64,000 bases of DNA from Advenella mimigardefordensis DPN7 (GTDB lineage: Bacteria > Pseudomonadota > Gammaproteobacteria > Burkholderiales > Burkholderiaceae_B), in contig NZ_CP003915.1 of NCBI RefSeq assembly GCF_000521505.1, positions 992,001 through 1,056,000 on the forward strand. The letters are read 5' to 3'. A program made the position numbers and the translations under genes. A model generated the notes under the pieces. That model had not been told where the DNA came from and did not search any database. It was given only the letters and a program-made list of their open reading frames with translations. This document shows, piece by piece, positions 28,299 to 38,254 of the stretch (positions are counted from its first letter, which is position 1; every line of letters begins with the position of its first letter).

Positions 28299-29204
28299 AT
28301 GCAGCAAAACAGTTCACTACGTTTTTTCACCCACGGGCCTGCTGCAGAGGTCAGACTTTTTTTTCTGGCTATTTTTTGCGTGGGCCTGATGATCGCCGAT
28401 TCGCAAACCCGCTATATCGAGCCGGTGCGTAAAGCGGTGTCCGTGATGCTCTATCCGTTTCAGAAAACGGCGATGTGGCCGCGCGATGCCGTCACACAGG
28501 TATACGATTGGTCTAACGCCATTACCATTGCCAAACAGGAAAGTGCCGCCGTCCAGCGCCAACGTATTGAGCTGGCACAGCTGTCCACGCATGCCGCACA
28601 AATGGCGGCAGAAAACGCCCAGTTGCGTCGCCTGCTGGCTGTCAAAACCACGGTGCAGACACCTTCTGTCGCCGTGGAAATTCTGTACACCTCCGTTAAC
28701 CCGCTGAACCAGACGCTGGTGCTCACCAAAGGCAGCAACGATGGCATCCGTCCGGGTATGCCGGTCATTGACGAGGGCGGCGTGGTGGGCCAGATCCGGC
28801 GCGTCACGCCCATGACGTCAGAGGCCACACTGGTTACCGATAGCAAAATTTCAGTTCCGGTCATGGTGCTGCGCAACGGCTTGCGGGTTATTGCCTTTGG
28901 CTCGGGACAAACGGGGCGGCTGGATGTGCGCTATCTGGGTCTGGGGGCTGATATTCGTCCCGGCGATGATCTGGTCACCAGCGGTATCGGCGGAATCTAC
29001 CCGCAAGGCCTGTCTGTCGGAAAAATTGCAGCGGTCGACAACAATTCAGCAGAAGGTTTTATGCGCGCACGCGCCGTGCCATCAGCTCATCCGGAGCGCT
29101 ATCGTCACTTTCTCGTGTTGCTGGTTCCGACCGATAATCTGCCGGATATTCCGGCTTCGCTGACCGACTCAGGCAACAGTACGGCAACGGGCAGGGTGAA
29201 CTGA
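28299..29204 (+). CDS. mreC: Cell shape protein MreC
   Basis: 301 residues: short cytoplasmic N-terminus, one transmembrane helix (LFFLAIFCVGLMIADSQ), a periplasmic coiled coil around residues 75-115 (AAVQRQRIELAQLSTHAAQM) and the beta-rich MreC domain with LTKGSNDGIRPGMPV and GDDLVTSGIGGIYPQGL. It links MreB to PBP2/RodA. Followed 1 nt later by mreD. Confidence 0.95.
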   Translation: MQQNSSLRFFTHGPAAEVRLFFLAIFCVGLMIADSQTRYIEPVRKAVSVMLYPFQKTAMWPRDAVTQVYDWSNAITIAKQESAAVQRQRIELAQLSTHAAQMAAENAQLRRLLAVKTTVQTPSVAVEILYTSVNPLNQTLVLTKGSNDGIRPGMPVIDEGGVVGQIRRVTPMTSEATLVTDSKISVPVMVLRNGLRVIAFGSGQTGRLDVRYLGLGADIRPGDDLVTSGIGGIYPQGLSVGKIAAVDNNSAEGFMRARAVPSAHPERYRHFLVLLVPTDNLPDIPASLTDSGNSTATGRVN

Positions 29205-29205
29205 G

Positions 29206-29742
29206 ATGGTCAAACGTAGCCTGACTGCGCTGGAACCCCTGCAACGGACCAACTATGTATATGGTTCAAGCCCCATTTACGCCTGGATCACCATCCTTTT
29301 GACCTGGCTGGCGTCGCTGCTGCCGTGGCGTGAGTGGGAGGGGGCACCCGATATTCTGATTCTGGTGCTGGCCTTCTGGTGCGTACAGCAGGTGCGCGGG
29401 GTCGGCCTGACCAGTGCCGTGATTTTCGGCCTGCTGATGGATGTGCATGATGCAACAGTGATGGGTGGACACGCGCTCAGCTATGTACTGGTGATTTTCG
29501 GTGCACTGGTGTTTCGCCGCAGGATGGCGCAGTTCGGTTTCGTCAGCCAGATGCTGCAAATGTTACCTGTGTTTTTTCTGGCGCCTTTTCCGTCCCATCT
29601 GCTGAACGCATGGCTGCAGGGCGCCTGGGGTGGCTGGACCTGGCTGCTGTCGGGGCTGATCACAGGCGTGATGTGGATTGTGGCCGATCTGATTCTCAAG
29701 CTGCCGCTGCGGCCGGTAGACGATAACGAAACGCTGAACTGA
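29206..29742 (+). CDS. mreD: Rod shape-determining membrane protein MreD
   Basis: 178 residues with about five transmembrane helices and the MreD pattern VLAFWCVQQVRGVGLTSAVIFGLLMDVHDATVMGGHAL (family motif with conserved acidic residue in LLMDV). Partner of MreC in the elongasome. Tight spacing to mreC (1 nt) and to mrdA (13 nt) supports one operon. Confidence 0.94.
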   Translation: MVKRSLTALEPLQRTNYVYGSSPIYAWITILLTWLASLLPWREWEGAPDILILVLAFWCVQQVRGVGLTSAVIFGLLMDVHDATVMGGHALSYVLVIFGALVFRRRMAQFGFVSQMLQMLPVFFLAPFPSHLLNAWLQGAWGGWTWLLSGLITGVMWIVADLILKLPLRPVDDNETLN

Positions 29743-29755
29743 CGGGAACCGGGCT

Positions 29756-31825
29756 ATGTTCGAATTCCGCAAGCGTTCTACCATTCAACGAAAGAAAATC
29801 CGGTTGCGCGTACTGGTGGCGCTGGTGTTCGTGCTCGGATGCTTCGGGCTGTTGATCGACCGTTTGTGGGTGCTGCAGGTTGAACGCTATCAGGGGCTGG
29901 CGGAGCGTGCAGACCGTAACCGAATTGCATTGGTACCCATCGCGCCGCGGCGCGGCGATATCGTAGACCGCAATGGCATGGTGCTGGCGCGCAGCTATCG
30001 CGACTATACGCTGGAAATCGTTCCGGCCCAGGTGAAGAACCTGGATGAACTGATCACTCAGATCAGCGCGGTCATCCCGCTGACACCGCTGGATATCCGC
30101 CGCTTCAAGCGCCGCATGGGTCAGACGACCCGCTATGCGTCGGTCATGCTGCGCGGTAACCTGACCGATGACGAAGCGGCTGTTTTTGCTGCTCATTCCT
30201 TTCGCTTTCCTGATGTCAATCTGCGTGCTCGCTGGGTTCGTGAATATCCGCAAGGCGAGTCGGCTGCGCATGTCGTGGGCTATGTTGGTCGTATTTCCGA
30301 GAGAGATCAGGAACGTCTGGAACAGGATGGGGTCGAGGGCAACTATCGCGGCACCGATGTGATCGGCAAAAAAGGGATTGAAGCCAGCTACGAAGCGGTG
30401 CTGCACGGCAAGACCGGCTGGGAAGAGGTGGAGGTGGCGGCATCGGGCAAGCCGGTGCAGGTTTTGAAGCGGATTGATCCGATTCCGGGCGACACGCTGC
30501 ACCTGTCTATTGATATGGGCTTGCAGAAAATGGTCGAAGACCTGTACAGCAAGGGCTTTGTCAAAGAAGGGATGCCCGAGCGCGGGGCACTGGTTGCGCT
30601 TGATCCGCGTAACGGGCAGGTGCTGGCCTATGTGTCGGCGCCCTCATATGATCCGAATCTGTTCATCGACGGTATCGACGTGGAAAACTGGCGCAGGCTG
30701 GCCGATTCACCAGAGCATCCGCTGATCGACCGTCCTGTGTCAGGTACGTTTCCTATAGGCTCTACCTACAAACCGTTTGTCGCCCTGGCGGCGCTCAAGC
30801 TGGGTGTGCGCGATCCGAATGCCCGCATTCCCGACCCCGGCTATTTTGAATATGGCAACCAGCGTTTTCGCAATGCCGGTGGCGCGGCCTACGGGCCGAC
30901 CAATATGCATCGGGCGCTGGTCGTTTCTTCCGATACCTACTTCTTCAGCCTGGGTCCCCTGATTGGCGTGGATGCGCTGCATGACTTTTCGCAGCTGTTC
31001 GGATTCGGGCGCAAGACCGGGATTGATCTGGATTACGAGAAGATCGGCATTTTGCCCTCGCGAGAATGGAAGAAAAAAGCCTTCAAGGACCCCCGCCAGC
31101 AGCGCTGGATTCCTGGTGAGACGATTTCGGTTGCGGTAGGGCAGGGGTACAATTCCTTTACCATTATGCAACTGGCGCAGGCAACATCGACGCTGGCGGC
31201 CGACGGCAAGTATATTCGCCCGCATCTGGTCAGCGAATTGGAAAATACGGTTAACAAGACCCGTACGCCAACGGTGAAGCAGCCCGATTATCAGATTCCG
31301 GTGAGCCAGGCGTCGATCCGGCTGGTTAAGGATGCGCTGGTTGATGTTACCCGCCGCGGGACGGCCAGGCGCAGTTTCGCTGGCGCGGCTTATGATTCTG
31401 CCGGCAAGACCGGTACCGCTCAGGTTTTCAGCCTGAAGGGATCAAAATACAATTCGCGTAATCTGAAGCGCAATCTCTGGGATCACGCACTCTATATGGG
31501 TTTCGCACCAGCCAATGAGCCGAAAATCGCCGTGGCGCTGATTGTCGAAAATGGTGGCTGGGGGGCCAGTATTGCTGCGCCTATCGCCCGTAAGGTCTTT
31601 GACTACTGGCTCTCGCCGAAGCGCTCGGCTCAGGTCGATTCGGTTCCCGTGCTGGAACTCGACAGCGACGAACCTGCCGAAGATACGTCGCCCGATGTGA
31701 TGGTGCCGCAGGATGTGCCGGCCAATCCTGAAGACAAGGCGCCGGAACACTTGCCTGATATTCTTGCGCCGGTTGGCAATGGCAGTGGCCGCAATGGCGC
31801 TGAACAAAGGCAGAATAATGAATAA
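29756..31825 (+). CDS. mrdA: Penicillin-binding protein 2
   Basis: 689 residues. D,D-transpeptidase for side-wall elongation: N-terminal helix (about residues 18-40), PBP dimer domain with RGDIVDRNG, then transpeptidase motifs STYK (336-339), SSD (391-393) and KTGT (551-554). The C-terminal tail of about 55 residues is acidic and Pro/Asp-rich. Its stop overlaps the rodA start by 8 nt, coupling transpeptidase and glycosyltransferase. Confidence 0.96.
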   Translation: MFEFRKRSTIQRKKIRLRVLVALVFVLGCFGLLIDRLWVLQVERYQGLAERADRNRIALVPIAPRRGDIVDRNGMVLARSYRDYTLEIVPAQVKNLDELITQISAVIPLTPLDIRRFKRRMGQTTRYASVMLRGNLTDDEAAVFAAHSFRFPDVNLRARWVREYPQGESAAHVVGYVGRISERDQERLEQDGVEGNYRGTDVIGKKGIEASYEAVLHGKTGWEEVEVAASGKPVQVLKRIDPIPGDTLHLSIDMGLQKMVEDLYSKGFVKEGMPERGALVALDPRNGQVLAYVSAPSYDPNLFIDGIDVENWRRLADSPEHPLIDRPVSGTFPIGSTYKPFVALAALKLGVRDPNARIPDPGYFEYGNQRFRNAGGAAYGPTNMHRALVVSSDTYFFSLGPLIGVDALHDFSQLFGFGRKTGIDLDYEKIGILPSREWKKKAFKDPRQQRWIPGETISVAVGQGYNSFTIMQLAQATSTLAADGKYIRPHLVSELENTVNKTRTPTVKQPDYQIPVSQASIRLVKDALVDVTRRGTARRSFAGAAYDSAGKTGTAQVFSLKGSKYNSRNLKRNLWDHALYMGFAPANEPKIAVALIVENGGWGASIAAPIARKVFDYWLSPKRSAQVDSVPVLELDSDEPAEDTSPDVMVPQDVPANPEDKAPEHLPDILAPVGNGSGRNGAEQRQNNE

Positions 31826-32972
31826 ATTGATGGACTGGATCCTGCGGGCGTTCCGCGCGTTTGACTGGCCGCTGCTGCTGATTCTGGTCATTTTCTGCAT
31901 GCTGGGCATGACGGTCATGCATTCTGCAGTGGGTGGAACCGACTGGCGTTTTGCCAGTCAGGCGCGCAATTTTCTGCTGGCCTTTTTTGTCATGTGGTTC
32001 GTTGCGATCATCCCGCCCTCACGCATCATGAAATTTGCCATTCCGCTCTATGTCGTTGGCGTGCTGATGCTGGTTGCCGTACTGCTGGTGGGTATTACCA
32101 ACAAGGGGGCTACGCGCTGGCTGAATATTGGTGTCACAGTCATCCAGCCATCTGAAATGATGAAAATCATTGTGCCGTTGATGCTTGCCTGGTATTTCGA
32201 TAAACACCGCTCCGAGTTGCGGGTACTGGATTTTCTGATTGCCGGGGTGTTGCTGCTGGCGCCATTCATGCTGATCATTCGGCAGCCCGATCTGGGTACC
32301 GGGCTGCTGGTGCTGAGCACGGGTTTTTTCATTATCTATTTTGCCGGTCTGTCATTCAAGCTGATTGCGCCTGTATTTGTACTGGGCGTGGCGGCCATCG
32401 TGATGATCCTGCATTATGAACCGGTGCTTTGCGGCCCGGATTTTGACTGGGTTATTTTGCATGAATATCAGAAGCATCGGGTGTGCACATTGCTTGATCC
32501 TGGCAGCGATCCGCTGGGCAAGGGGTTTCATACTATCCAGGGCATGATTGCCATCGGTTCTGGCGGGTTATACGGCAAGGGATATATGCTGGGTACCCAG
32601 ACGCATCTGGATTTTATCCCCGAGCGGACCACCGACTTTATCTTTGCCGTCTTTGCCGAAGAGTTCGGGCTGTACGGCGGCGTCATGCTGTTGCTGTTGT
32701 ACACGCTGTTGCTGTTGCGCGGCTTTCTGATCACGATCAGAGCGCGCACTCAGTTCGGACGGCTGCTGGCGGGCGCCATGACCATGATGCTGTTTATGTA
32801 TGTGTTCGTGAACATGGGCATGGTCATGGGCATTCTGCCGGTAGTGGGTGTGCCGTTGCCTTTCATGAGCTACGGTGGCACCGCACTGGTCACGCTGGGT
32901 TTTGCCTGCGGCCTGTTGATGAGTATTTCCAATTACGTACCCAGCCGCAAGTCGGCGCGATCCGAGGAGTAA
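31818..32972 (+). CDS. rodA: Peptidoglycan glycosyltransferase RodA
   Basis: SEDS-family polymerase partner of PBP2; 384 residues with about ten helices. Family segments: TRWLNIGVTVIQPSEMMKI, LIIRQPDLGTGLLVL, the loop HRVCTLLDPGSDPLGKGFHTIQ, and the end motif PLPFMSYGGTALV. Start ATG at 31818 chosen because it begins MNKLMDWILRAF directly before the first helix; a longer frame reads through PBP2 and is rejected. Confidence 0.95.
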   Translation: MNKLMDWILRAFRAFDWPLLLILVIFCMLGMTVMHSAVGGTDWRFASQARNFLLAFFVMWFVAIIPPSRIMKFAIPLYVVGVLMLVAVLLVGITNKGATRWLNIGVTVIQPSEMMKIIVPLMLAWYFDKHRSELRVLDFLIAGVLLLAPFMLIIRQPDLGTGLLVLSTGFFIIYFAGLSFKLIAPVFVLGVAAIVMILHYEPVLCGPDFDWVILHEYQKHRVCTLLDPGSDPLGKGFHTIQGMIAIGSGGLYGKGYMLGTQTHLDFIPERTTDFIFAVFAEEFGLYGGVMLLLLYTLLLLRGFLITIRARTQFGRLLAGAMTMMLFMYVFVNMGMVMGILPVVGVPLPFMSYGGTALVTLGFACGLLMSISNYVPSRKSARSEE

Positions 32973-32973
32973 T

Positions 32974-33003
32974 CACCGCTGCGGCTGTCAGCGGTGTGTT
33001 ATT
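32974..33003. terminator. Terminator between convergent rodA and mutY
   Basis: CACCGCTG (32974-32981) pairs exactly with CAGCGGTG (32989-32996), followed by TGTTATTTG. The T run is weak, but the hairpin sits just after the rodA stop and before the mutY stop. Confidence 0.6.
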
Positions 33004-33006
33004 TGT

Positions 33007-34113
33007 TCAGAACAGGCGCGGTGTGCCGCTTGCACCGTTTGGCGTTTCATCAAAATAGCCGGTCAGCAGCTTGCGCAGGGGCGCCGGCAGCGCTGTATCG
33101 GCCAGCGTGTCCAGCGCCACCCACTGCCAGCGACTGGATTGGTCGGCTTCGTCGCCAACGGGCGGCAGCATGGCCGGCAGGGCCGGGGCGTGCAGCAGCA
33201 GCGGCTCGATATGCAGGCGAAAATGGGTGAATACATGCTCGAATGCGGCCAGTGCGACCGGCGCCGTGTGCTCGCCGAGCGCCTGCTGCAGATAGGCGGT
33301 ACAGGCCTGGCGGTCCCTGAACTCGGGCAGCGTCAGCAAGCCACCCCAGATGCCTTTATCGGCCCGGCGATACATCAGAATCTGCTCGTTTTGCTCCAGA
33401 ATCAATACACAGACCTGGCGTAGCGGCACCACCTTGCGCTGGCGCGGCGTGGGTAGCTGTGCCTGGCGGCCTTCGCGCTTTGCGACGCAATGACCGGCCA
33501 GAGGACAGCGATGACAGGCCGGCTTGCTGCGCGTACACAAGGTTGCACCCAGATCCATCAGGCCTTGCGTGTATGCCGCCATATCGATATCGTCCGGCAC
33601 GGCTTCAAGGTGCTGCCAGGCCCGTTCCCACAGGACGGCCTCAGTCGCTTTTTTCTGGGTTTCGCCTTCAATGCCGTAATAGCGGCAAAAGACCCGCTTG
33701 ACATTTCCGTCCAGGATAGGCTGGCGCGCGTTGTAGCAGAAGGCGGCGATGGCATTGGCCGTGGATGGTCCGATACCCGGCAGTTTGGCAATATCGTCGG
33801 CGTTTTTCGGGAACGCACCGTGCCAGTCATCCACAATGACCCTGGCGCAGCGATGCAGATTGCGTGCCCTTGCGTAGTAGCCCAGCCCTGCCCAGTAGGG
33901 CATGACCTCTTCCTGGCTGGCCCGGGCCAGCGCGTGCAGGGTGGGGAAACGGGACAGGAAACGGTCATAGTAGGGAATGACCGTCGCCACCTGCGTTTGT
34001 TGCAGCATGATCTCGGAGAGCCAGACGCGATAGGGGTCACGGCTGCCCTGCCATGGCAGGTCGTGCCTGCCGCGTTCACGCTGCCAATCAATGACGGTAC
34101 CGGCAAATGACAT
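33007..34113 (-). CDS. mutY: A/G-specific adenine glycosylase MutY
   Basis: 368 residues. Removes adenine mispaired with 8-oxoguanine. HhH-GPD domain with catalytic Glu34 in SEIMLQQTQV and Asp135 in LDGNVKRV, LPGIGPSTANAI hairpin, a 4Fe-4S cluster set Cys193-x6-Cys200-x2-Cys203-x5-Cys209, then a Nudix-like C-terminal recognition domain. Only 3 bp separate it from ftsX, read in the same direction. Confidence 0.95.
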   Translation of the reverse strand: MSFAGTVIDWQRERGRHDLPWQGSRDPYRVWLSEIMLQQTQVATVIPYYDRFLSRFPTLHALARASQEEVMPYWAGLGYYARARNLHRCARVIVDDWHGAFPKNADDIAKLPGIGPSTANAIAAFCYNARQPILDGNVKRVFCRYYGIEGETQKKATEAVLWERAWQHLEAVPDDIDMAAYTQGLMDLGATLCTRSKPACHRCPLAGHCVAKREGRQAQLPTPRQRKVVPLRQVCVLILEQNEQILMYRRADKGIWGGLLTLPEFRDRQACTAYLQQALGEHTAPVALAAFEHVFTHFRLHIEPLLLHAPALPAMLPPVGDEADQSSRWQWVALDTLADTALPAPLRKLLTGYFDETPNGASGTPRLF

Positions 34114-34116
34114 GGA

Positions 34117-35025
34117 TCAGAAACGCGAATGCCGGGTCATGGACCATTGCGCTGCCAGCGCCGCTACAATCATCACCAGTACAATGGCGGTCGCCAGCCA
34201 GGTCACATCGGGCAGGCGGATCACGAAATCGGTGCCGTAGCTTTCCGAGAGCCGGGCAATGGCGCCGTTGAGCGAAGCCAGCCCGAAAGTGGTCAGCAGA
34301 AGCGACAGCACGCCGGCGATCAGGCCGGTCAGGGCGCCCAGATACAGAAAGGGGCGCCGCACGAAAGACTCGGTAGCGCCCACCAGGCGTGCCACGGCGA
34401 TTTCTTCCCGCTGTACCAGCGCCTGCATGCGCACTGTGTTAAATACCGTACCGATAACCACCACGGCAACACCGATGGCCAGCAGCAGCAAAACGCCGCG
34501 GGTAAAGGACAGAATCGCGTCCAGCTTTTGTACCCAGGCGCTGTCGAACTGCACTGTGTCTACGTTATCCAGACTGCTCCATGCCTGCGCCAGTTCCTGC
34601 GCTTTACCCGCCTGATCGTCCATTGCTTTGATCGTCACGACAATCGAATTGGGCAGGGGGTTACGCGGCAGCACTTTCAGGGCGTTGGACCAGGATTCGG
34701 AGGCGCGTAATCCTGCCAGCGCCTCGTTTTTATCGATCACTTCCAGTTTTTCTATATAGGCCTGATTTTCCTGCTGCAGCTTGTCGCCCAGCTCGCGCGT
34801 TTCTTCCAGTGGTACCTGCCCTTTCATGAACAGCGTGATAGCCGGGTTCACCGAGACATCGCGTGCTACCGGTTCCATGGAAACCAGGATGGAGCTGGCC
34901 AGCAGAGGCAGTGCCAGTACAAGGGCAATCACCGCAATGTTGGTGAGCGACGAAAAGGGTGTAGCCAGCAGGCGCCGGATGGCGATATGCATGGCGTAAA
35001 AATGATGTCTTATCCAGGTTTTCAT
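34117..35025 (-). CDS. ftsX: Cell division ABC transporter permease FtsX
   Basis: 302 residues with four transmembrane helices and a large periplasmic loop between the first and second; N-terminal MKTWIRHHFYAMHIAIRRLLATPFSS is typical. FtsEX controls cell-wall hydrolases at the septum. Overlaps ftsE by 4 nt. Confidence 0.94.
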   Translation of the reverse strand: MKTWIRHHFYAMHIAIRRLLATPFSSLTNIAVIALVLALPLLASSILVSMEPVARDVSVNPAITLFMKGQVPLEETRELGDKLQQENQAYIEKLEVIDKNEALAGLRASESWSNALKVLPRNPLPNSIVVTIKAMDDQAGKAQELAQAWSSLDNVDTVQFDSAWVQKLDAILSFTRGVLLLLAIGVAVVVIGTVFNTVRMQALVQREEIAVARLVGATESFVRRPFLYLGALTGLIAGVLSLLLTTFGLASLNGAIARLSESYGTDFVIRLPDVTWLATAIVLVMIVAALAAQWSMTRHSRF

Positions 35026-35690
35026 GCGTGGGTTCCCAGATCCTTGAAGCGGCCCGGCTCGATCAGCAGCGTGCGGTTGGCGTGCCGGCGCAGCAGTTCA
35101 AGGTCATGTGAAGCAATAAGCGTGGTCACGCCGACACGATTGAAGTCACGGAATACTTCCAGAATCTTCTGGGCACTGGCCTGATCCAGGTTGGCCGTGG
35201 GTTCGTCGGCGATCAGAATGGCGGGTTTGTTGACAATCGCGCGGGCAATGGCCAGGCGTTGCTGTTCGCCGCCTGACAGCGCGATCGGGTTGAGCTGTTC
35301 CTTGCCGGACAGGCCGACCTTGGCGATCGCAGCGCGTGCCCGCGCGGCTGCCTTGTCCGAACTCAGGCCAATCACCGCCAGCGGCAGCATGACGTTTTCG
35401 AAGGCACTCCGGTCATACAGCAGATGCATATTTTGCAAAATCACGCCAACGGCACGCCGCAGATAGGGCCTGGCACGGCTGCCGATCTGGTCCATGTGCT
35501 GGCCCTTGACGATGACGGACCCGCGCGTGGGTGCTTCCAGTCCGCCGATCAGCTTGAGAAGCGTGGATTTGCCGGCTCCGGATGGACCGGAGACGAAAAC
35601 GAATTCACCCGGCGCGATGCTGAAATTGATATCAGCCAGGATATTCGCACCCTGTCCGTAGGATTTGAAGACATGCTGGAATTGAATCAT
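35022..35690 (-). CDS. ftsE: Cell division ATP-binding protein FtsE
   Basis: 222 residues, ABC ATPase with Walker A GPSGAGKST, signature LSGGEQQRLAIARA, Walker B ILIADEPTANLD and ASHDLELL. Begins MIQFQHVFKSYGQG. First gene of leftward ftsE-ftsX-mutY, divergent from aapQ across 256 bp. Confidence 0.95.
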   Translation of the reverse strand: MIQFQHVFKSYGQGANILADINFSIAPGEFVFVSGPSGAGKSTLLKLIGGLEAPTRGSVIVKGQHMDQIGSRARPYLRRAVGVILQNMHLLYDRSAFENVMLPLAVIGLSSDKAAARARAAIAKVGLSGKEQLNPIALSGGEQQRLAIARAIVNKPAILIADEPTANLDQASAQKILEVFRDFNRVGVTTLIASHDLELLRRHANRTLLIEPGRFKDLGTHA

Positions 35691-35848
35691 GAGGATCCGG
35701 TTACTTGAAATTCGGTTCTGTTAACGCGTATTTTAGAGTAATTGCCTATCCATTAGGGTATTTACGATTGTGATTGCATGAACTGGCGCATGGGCCGAAC
35801 AAGATAGGGTATAACGATGGTATTCTTTACGTCATGCTGGTTCGCTGC

Positions 35849-35885
35849 GGCCTGAAAACAGGTACGATGTGGTTTCAGCCTTTTT
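35849..35885 (+). promoter_or_regulatory. Terminator-like hairpin in the aapQ leader
   Basis: GGCCTGAAA (35849-35857) pairs with TTTCAGCC (35873-35880) with one bulge, followed by TTTTT. It lies 60 bp before aapQ and could act as a transcription attenuator. A TATAAC at 35810-35815 could be the -10 of a promoter upstream of it. Confidence 0.45.
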
Positions 35886-35946
35886 ATTCGTACCTGATCG
35901 CAGGAACCGAAGCCGGCAGACCCGGTCCCTCCTGATACTGTAACGC

Positions 35947-37119
35947 ATGAAGAAAAACAAATCCAAAGGCATGGCCTTTTCCTGGAGTGATCCAACATTT
36001 CGCTCGATGGTCTATCAGATTGTCGTGCTTGGGCTGGTCGCTGGCGGTGTCTGGTATTTGGTGACAAATACCATTCACAATCTGGAAGTGCGCAATATCC
36101 GCAGCGGTTTCGATTTCCTCGGACGTGAGGCTGGCTTTGCCATCGGCGAATCGCTTATAGACTATTCGCCCACCGATACTTATCGGCGCGCCATTCTGGT
36201 GGGTCTGGTCAATACCCTTTATGTTTCTCTTGTGGGGATCGTGCTGGCCACGCTGCTGGGGGTTGTGATGGGCATTGCCCGCCTGTCAAAAAACTGGCTG
36301 ATTGCAAAGCTGGCTGCCGTGTATGTAGAGGTGCTGCGCAATATTCCGCTGCTGATTCAGCTTTTTTTCTGGTACGCGCTGATTGTGGAAACCTTGCCGG
36401 GTCCGCGCCAGGCTATGCATCCGCTGCCGGGCGTGTTTCTGTCCAATCGCGGCTTCCGGTTTCCTTCTGCCGAAGGCGAGGGCCTGATATGGATGCTGGC
36501 CGCCGTCGTGCTTGCCTTGTTGCTCACCGTGGTGGCGGGCCGGTATGTGCGCCGTCGGCAAATCGATACCGGCGTGCAAACGGCGCTGTGGCCAATAGGT
36601 CTGGCGCTATTTATTCTGTTGCCGGTGGCCGGGTTTTTTCTCGGTGGCGGCGAACTGGTTTTCAGTGTGCCTGAACTCAGGGGATTCAATTTTGCCGGTG
36701 GCGCCAGCATTACGCCGGAGTTGACTGCGCTGCTCTGTGGGCTGGTGATTTACACATCGGCCTTTGTCGCGGAAATTGTGCGCTCGGGGATACAGGCCGT
36801 GCCTGCCGGCCAGTGGGAGGCAGCCGGCTCCGTTGGGCTGAGTCGCCGTCGTGCGCTGCGTCTGATCATTCTGCCGCAGGCGTTACGGATTATGATTCCA
36901 CCGCTCACCAGCACCTATCTGAACCTGATAAAAAACAGCTCACTGGCAGTGGCTATCGGCTACCCGGATATTGTGTCAATCATCAATACTACCCTGAATC
37001 AGACGGGGCAGGCGATCGAGGGTATTCTTATTGTCATGGCCGCGTATCTGACGGTCAGCCTGTCTATTTCCCTGTTCATGAACTGGTATAACCGGCGCAT
37101 TGCGCTGGTGGAGCGATAG
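35947..37119 (+). CDS. aapQ: General L-amino acid ABC transporter permease AapQ type
   Basis: 390 residues, polar amino acid permease with an N-terminal extension typical of AapQ/YhdX. N-terminal YQIVVLGLVAGGVWYLVTNT helix, the conserved HisM-type loop EIVRSGIQAVPAGQWEAAGSVG and the RLIILPQALR end of it. About eight helices. Starts the aapQMP operon; 2 bp before aapM. The periplasmic binding protein normally encoded just upstream (AapJ) is absent. Confidence 0.9.
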   Translation: MKKNKSKGMAFSWSDPTFRSMVYQIVVLGLVAGGVWYLVTNTIHNLEVRNIRSGFDFLGREAGFAIGESLIDYSPTDTYRRAILVGLVNTLYVSLVGIVLATLLGVVMGIARLSKNWLIAKLAAVYVEVLRNIPLLIQLFFWYALIVETLPGPRQAMHPLPGVFLSNRGFRFPSAEGEGLIWMLAAVVLALLLTVVAGRYVRRRQIDTGVQTALWPIGLALFILLPVAGFFLGGGELVFSVPELRGFNFAGGASITPELTALLCGLVIYTSAFVAEIVRSGIQAVPAGQWEAAGSVGLSRRRALRLIILPQALRIMIPPLTSTYLNLIKNSSLAVAIGYPDIVSIINTTLNQTGQAIEGILIVMAAYLTVSLSISLFMNWYNRRIALVER

Positions 37120-37121
37120 CC

Positions 37122-38231
37122 ATGAATATGACGACACAGGATATGGATATCGCCGCCGCAATGCCGCCGCCCAGAGGGAAAAGCGGTGCGTTCGGCTGGT
37201 TGCGGGCGCGCCTGTTTTCTTCACCGCTGAATATTCTGATTACCCTTTTCCTGGTATGGTTCTTGCTGATGAGCTTGCCGCCACTGGTGGAATGGGCGCT
37301 GCTTAAAGCCAATTTCACCGCCAGCAATGCTCAGGAGTGCAGCGCCGCATCGGGCGGTGCGTGCTGGGCCTTCATTCGGGAAAAATATCGCCTCATTCTG
37401 TTCGGCACCTATCCTTACGATGAACAGTGGCGGCCCTTGCTGGCAACGCTGGTGCTGCTCGCTGTCATCATCTGCAGCGCCTTGCGGCGTTTCTGGAATT
37501 GGCGGCTGGTTGTGATCTGGGTGGTCGGCCTGGCGGTGGTGGCCGGTCTGATGTGGGGCGGTTTTGCCGGCCTGTCTTACGTAGAAAATACGCGCTGGGG
37601 CGGCCTGCCGCTGACGCTGATCCTGTCCACTTTCGGGATTGCGTTTGCCTTCCCCATTGGCGTGGTACTGGCGCTTGGGCGCCGCTCGGATATGCCGGTC
37701 ATCAAAGCGCTGTGCGTGGTGTATATCGAAATTATCCGCGGCGTGCCACTGATCAGTCTGCTCTTTATGTCGTCTGTCATGCTGCCGCTGTTTTTGCCGG
37801 AAGGGATATCGATTGACAAACTGTTGCGGGCACAGATTGCCATCATCATGTTTGCTTCTGCCTATGTGGCCGAGACGGTTCGCGGCGGATTGCAGGCGAT
37901 TCCCCGGGGACAGATCGAAGGCGCCCAGTCTATCGGCCTGAATTATTGGCAGACCATGCGCAAAATTGTGTTGCCACAGGCGCTCAAAATCGTGATCCCG
38001 CCACTGGTGAGTATTTTCATTGCTCTGTTCAAGGACACATCGCTGGTGGTCGTTATCGGTATTTATGATCTGACGCTGTCGGCCAAGGCATCCCTGTCAG
38101 ATCCGTTGTGGCGGGGGTTCAGTATTGAAGCGTATTTGTTCATTTCCCTGATTTATTTCGTGTTCTGCTTTGCCATGTCCCGCTATTCCAAGCGGCTTGA
38201 AGCACAGCTGGATACGGGCTATTCGCGCTAG
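37122..38231 (+). CDS. aapM: General L-amino acid ABC transporter permease AapM type
   Basis: 369 residues, second permease with the ABC permease loop ETVRGGLQAIPRGQIEGAQSIG and KIVLPQALKIVIPPLVS. The long N-terminal section with an extra helix pair (GMTGTY-like region replaced here by CWAFIREKYRLILFGTYP) is characteristic of AapM/YhdY. Forms the heterodimeric channel with AapQ. Confidence 0.9.
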   Translation: MNMTTQDMDIAAAMPPPRGKSGAFGWLRARLFSSPLNILITLFLVWFLLMSLPPLVEWALLKANFTASNAQECSAASGGACWAFIREKYRLILFGTYPYDEQWRPLLATLVLLAVIICSALRRFWNWRLVVIWVVGLAVVAGLMWGGFAGLSYVENTRWGGLPLTLILSTFGIAFAFPIGVVLALGRRSDMPVIKALCVVYIEIIRGVPLISLLFMSSVMLPLFLPEGISIDKLLRAQIAIIMFASAYVAETVRGGLQAIPRGQIEGAQSIGLNYWQTMRKIVLPQALKIVIPPLVSIFIALFKDTSLVVVIGIYDLTLSAKASLSDPLWRGFSIEAYLFISLIYFVFCFAMSRYSKRLEAQLDTGYSR

Positions 38232-38254
38232 CCGCCAGACCCTGGAGTTAATCT

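Noticed and set aside
31713..31817. Longer N-terminus of RodA
   Set aside because: Reads through the end of the PBP2 gene in another frame; the ATG at 31818 gives the normal RodA start.
35834..35938. Short leader peptide in the aapQ upstream region (about 33 codons)
   Set aside because: No SD and no codon pattern expected of an attenuator peptide; kept only as a hairpin.
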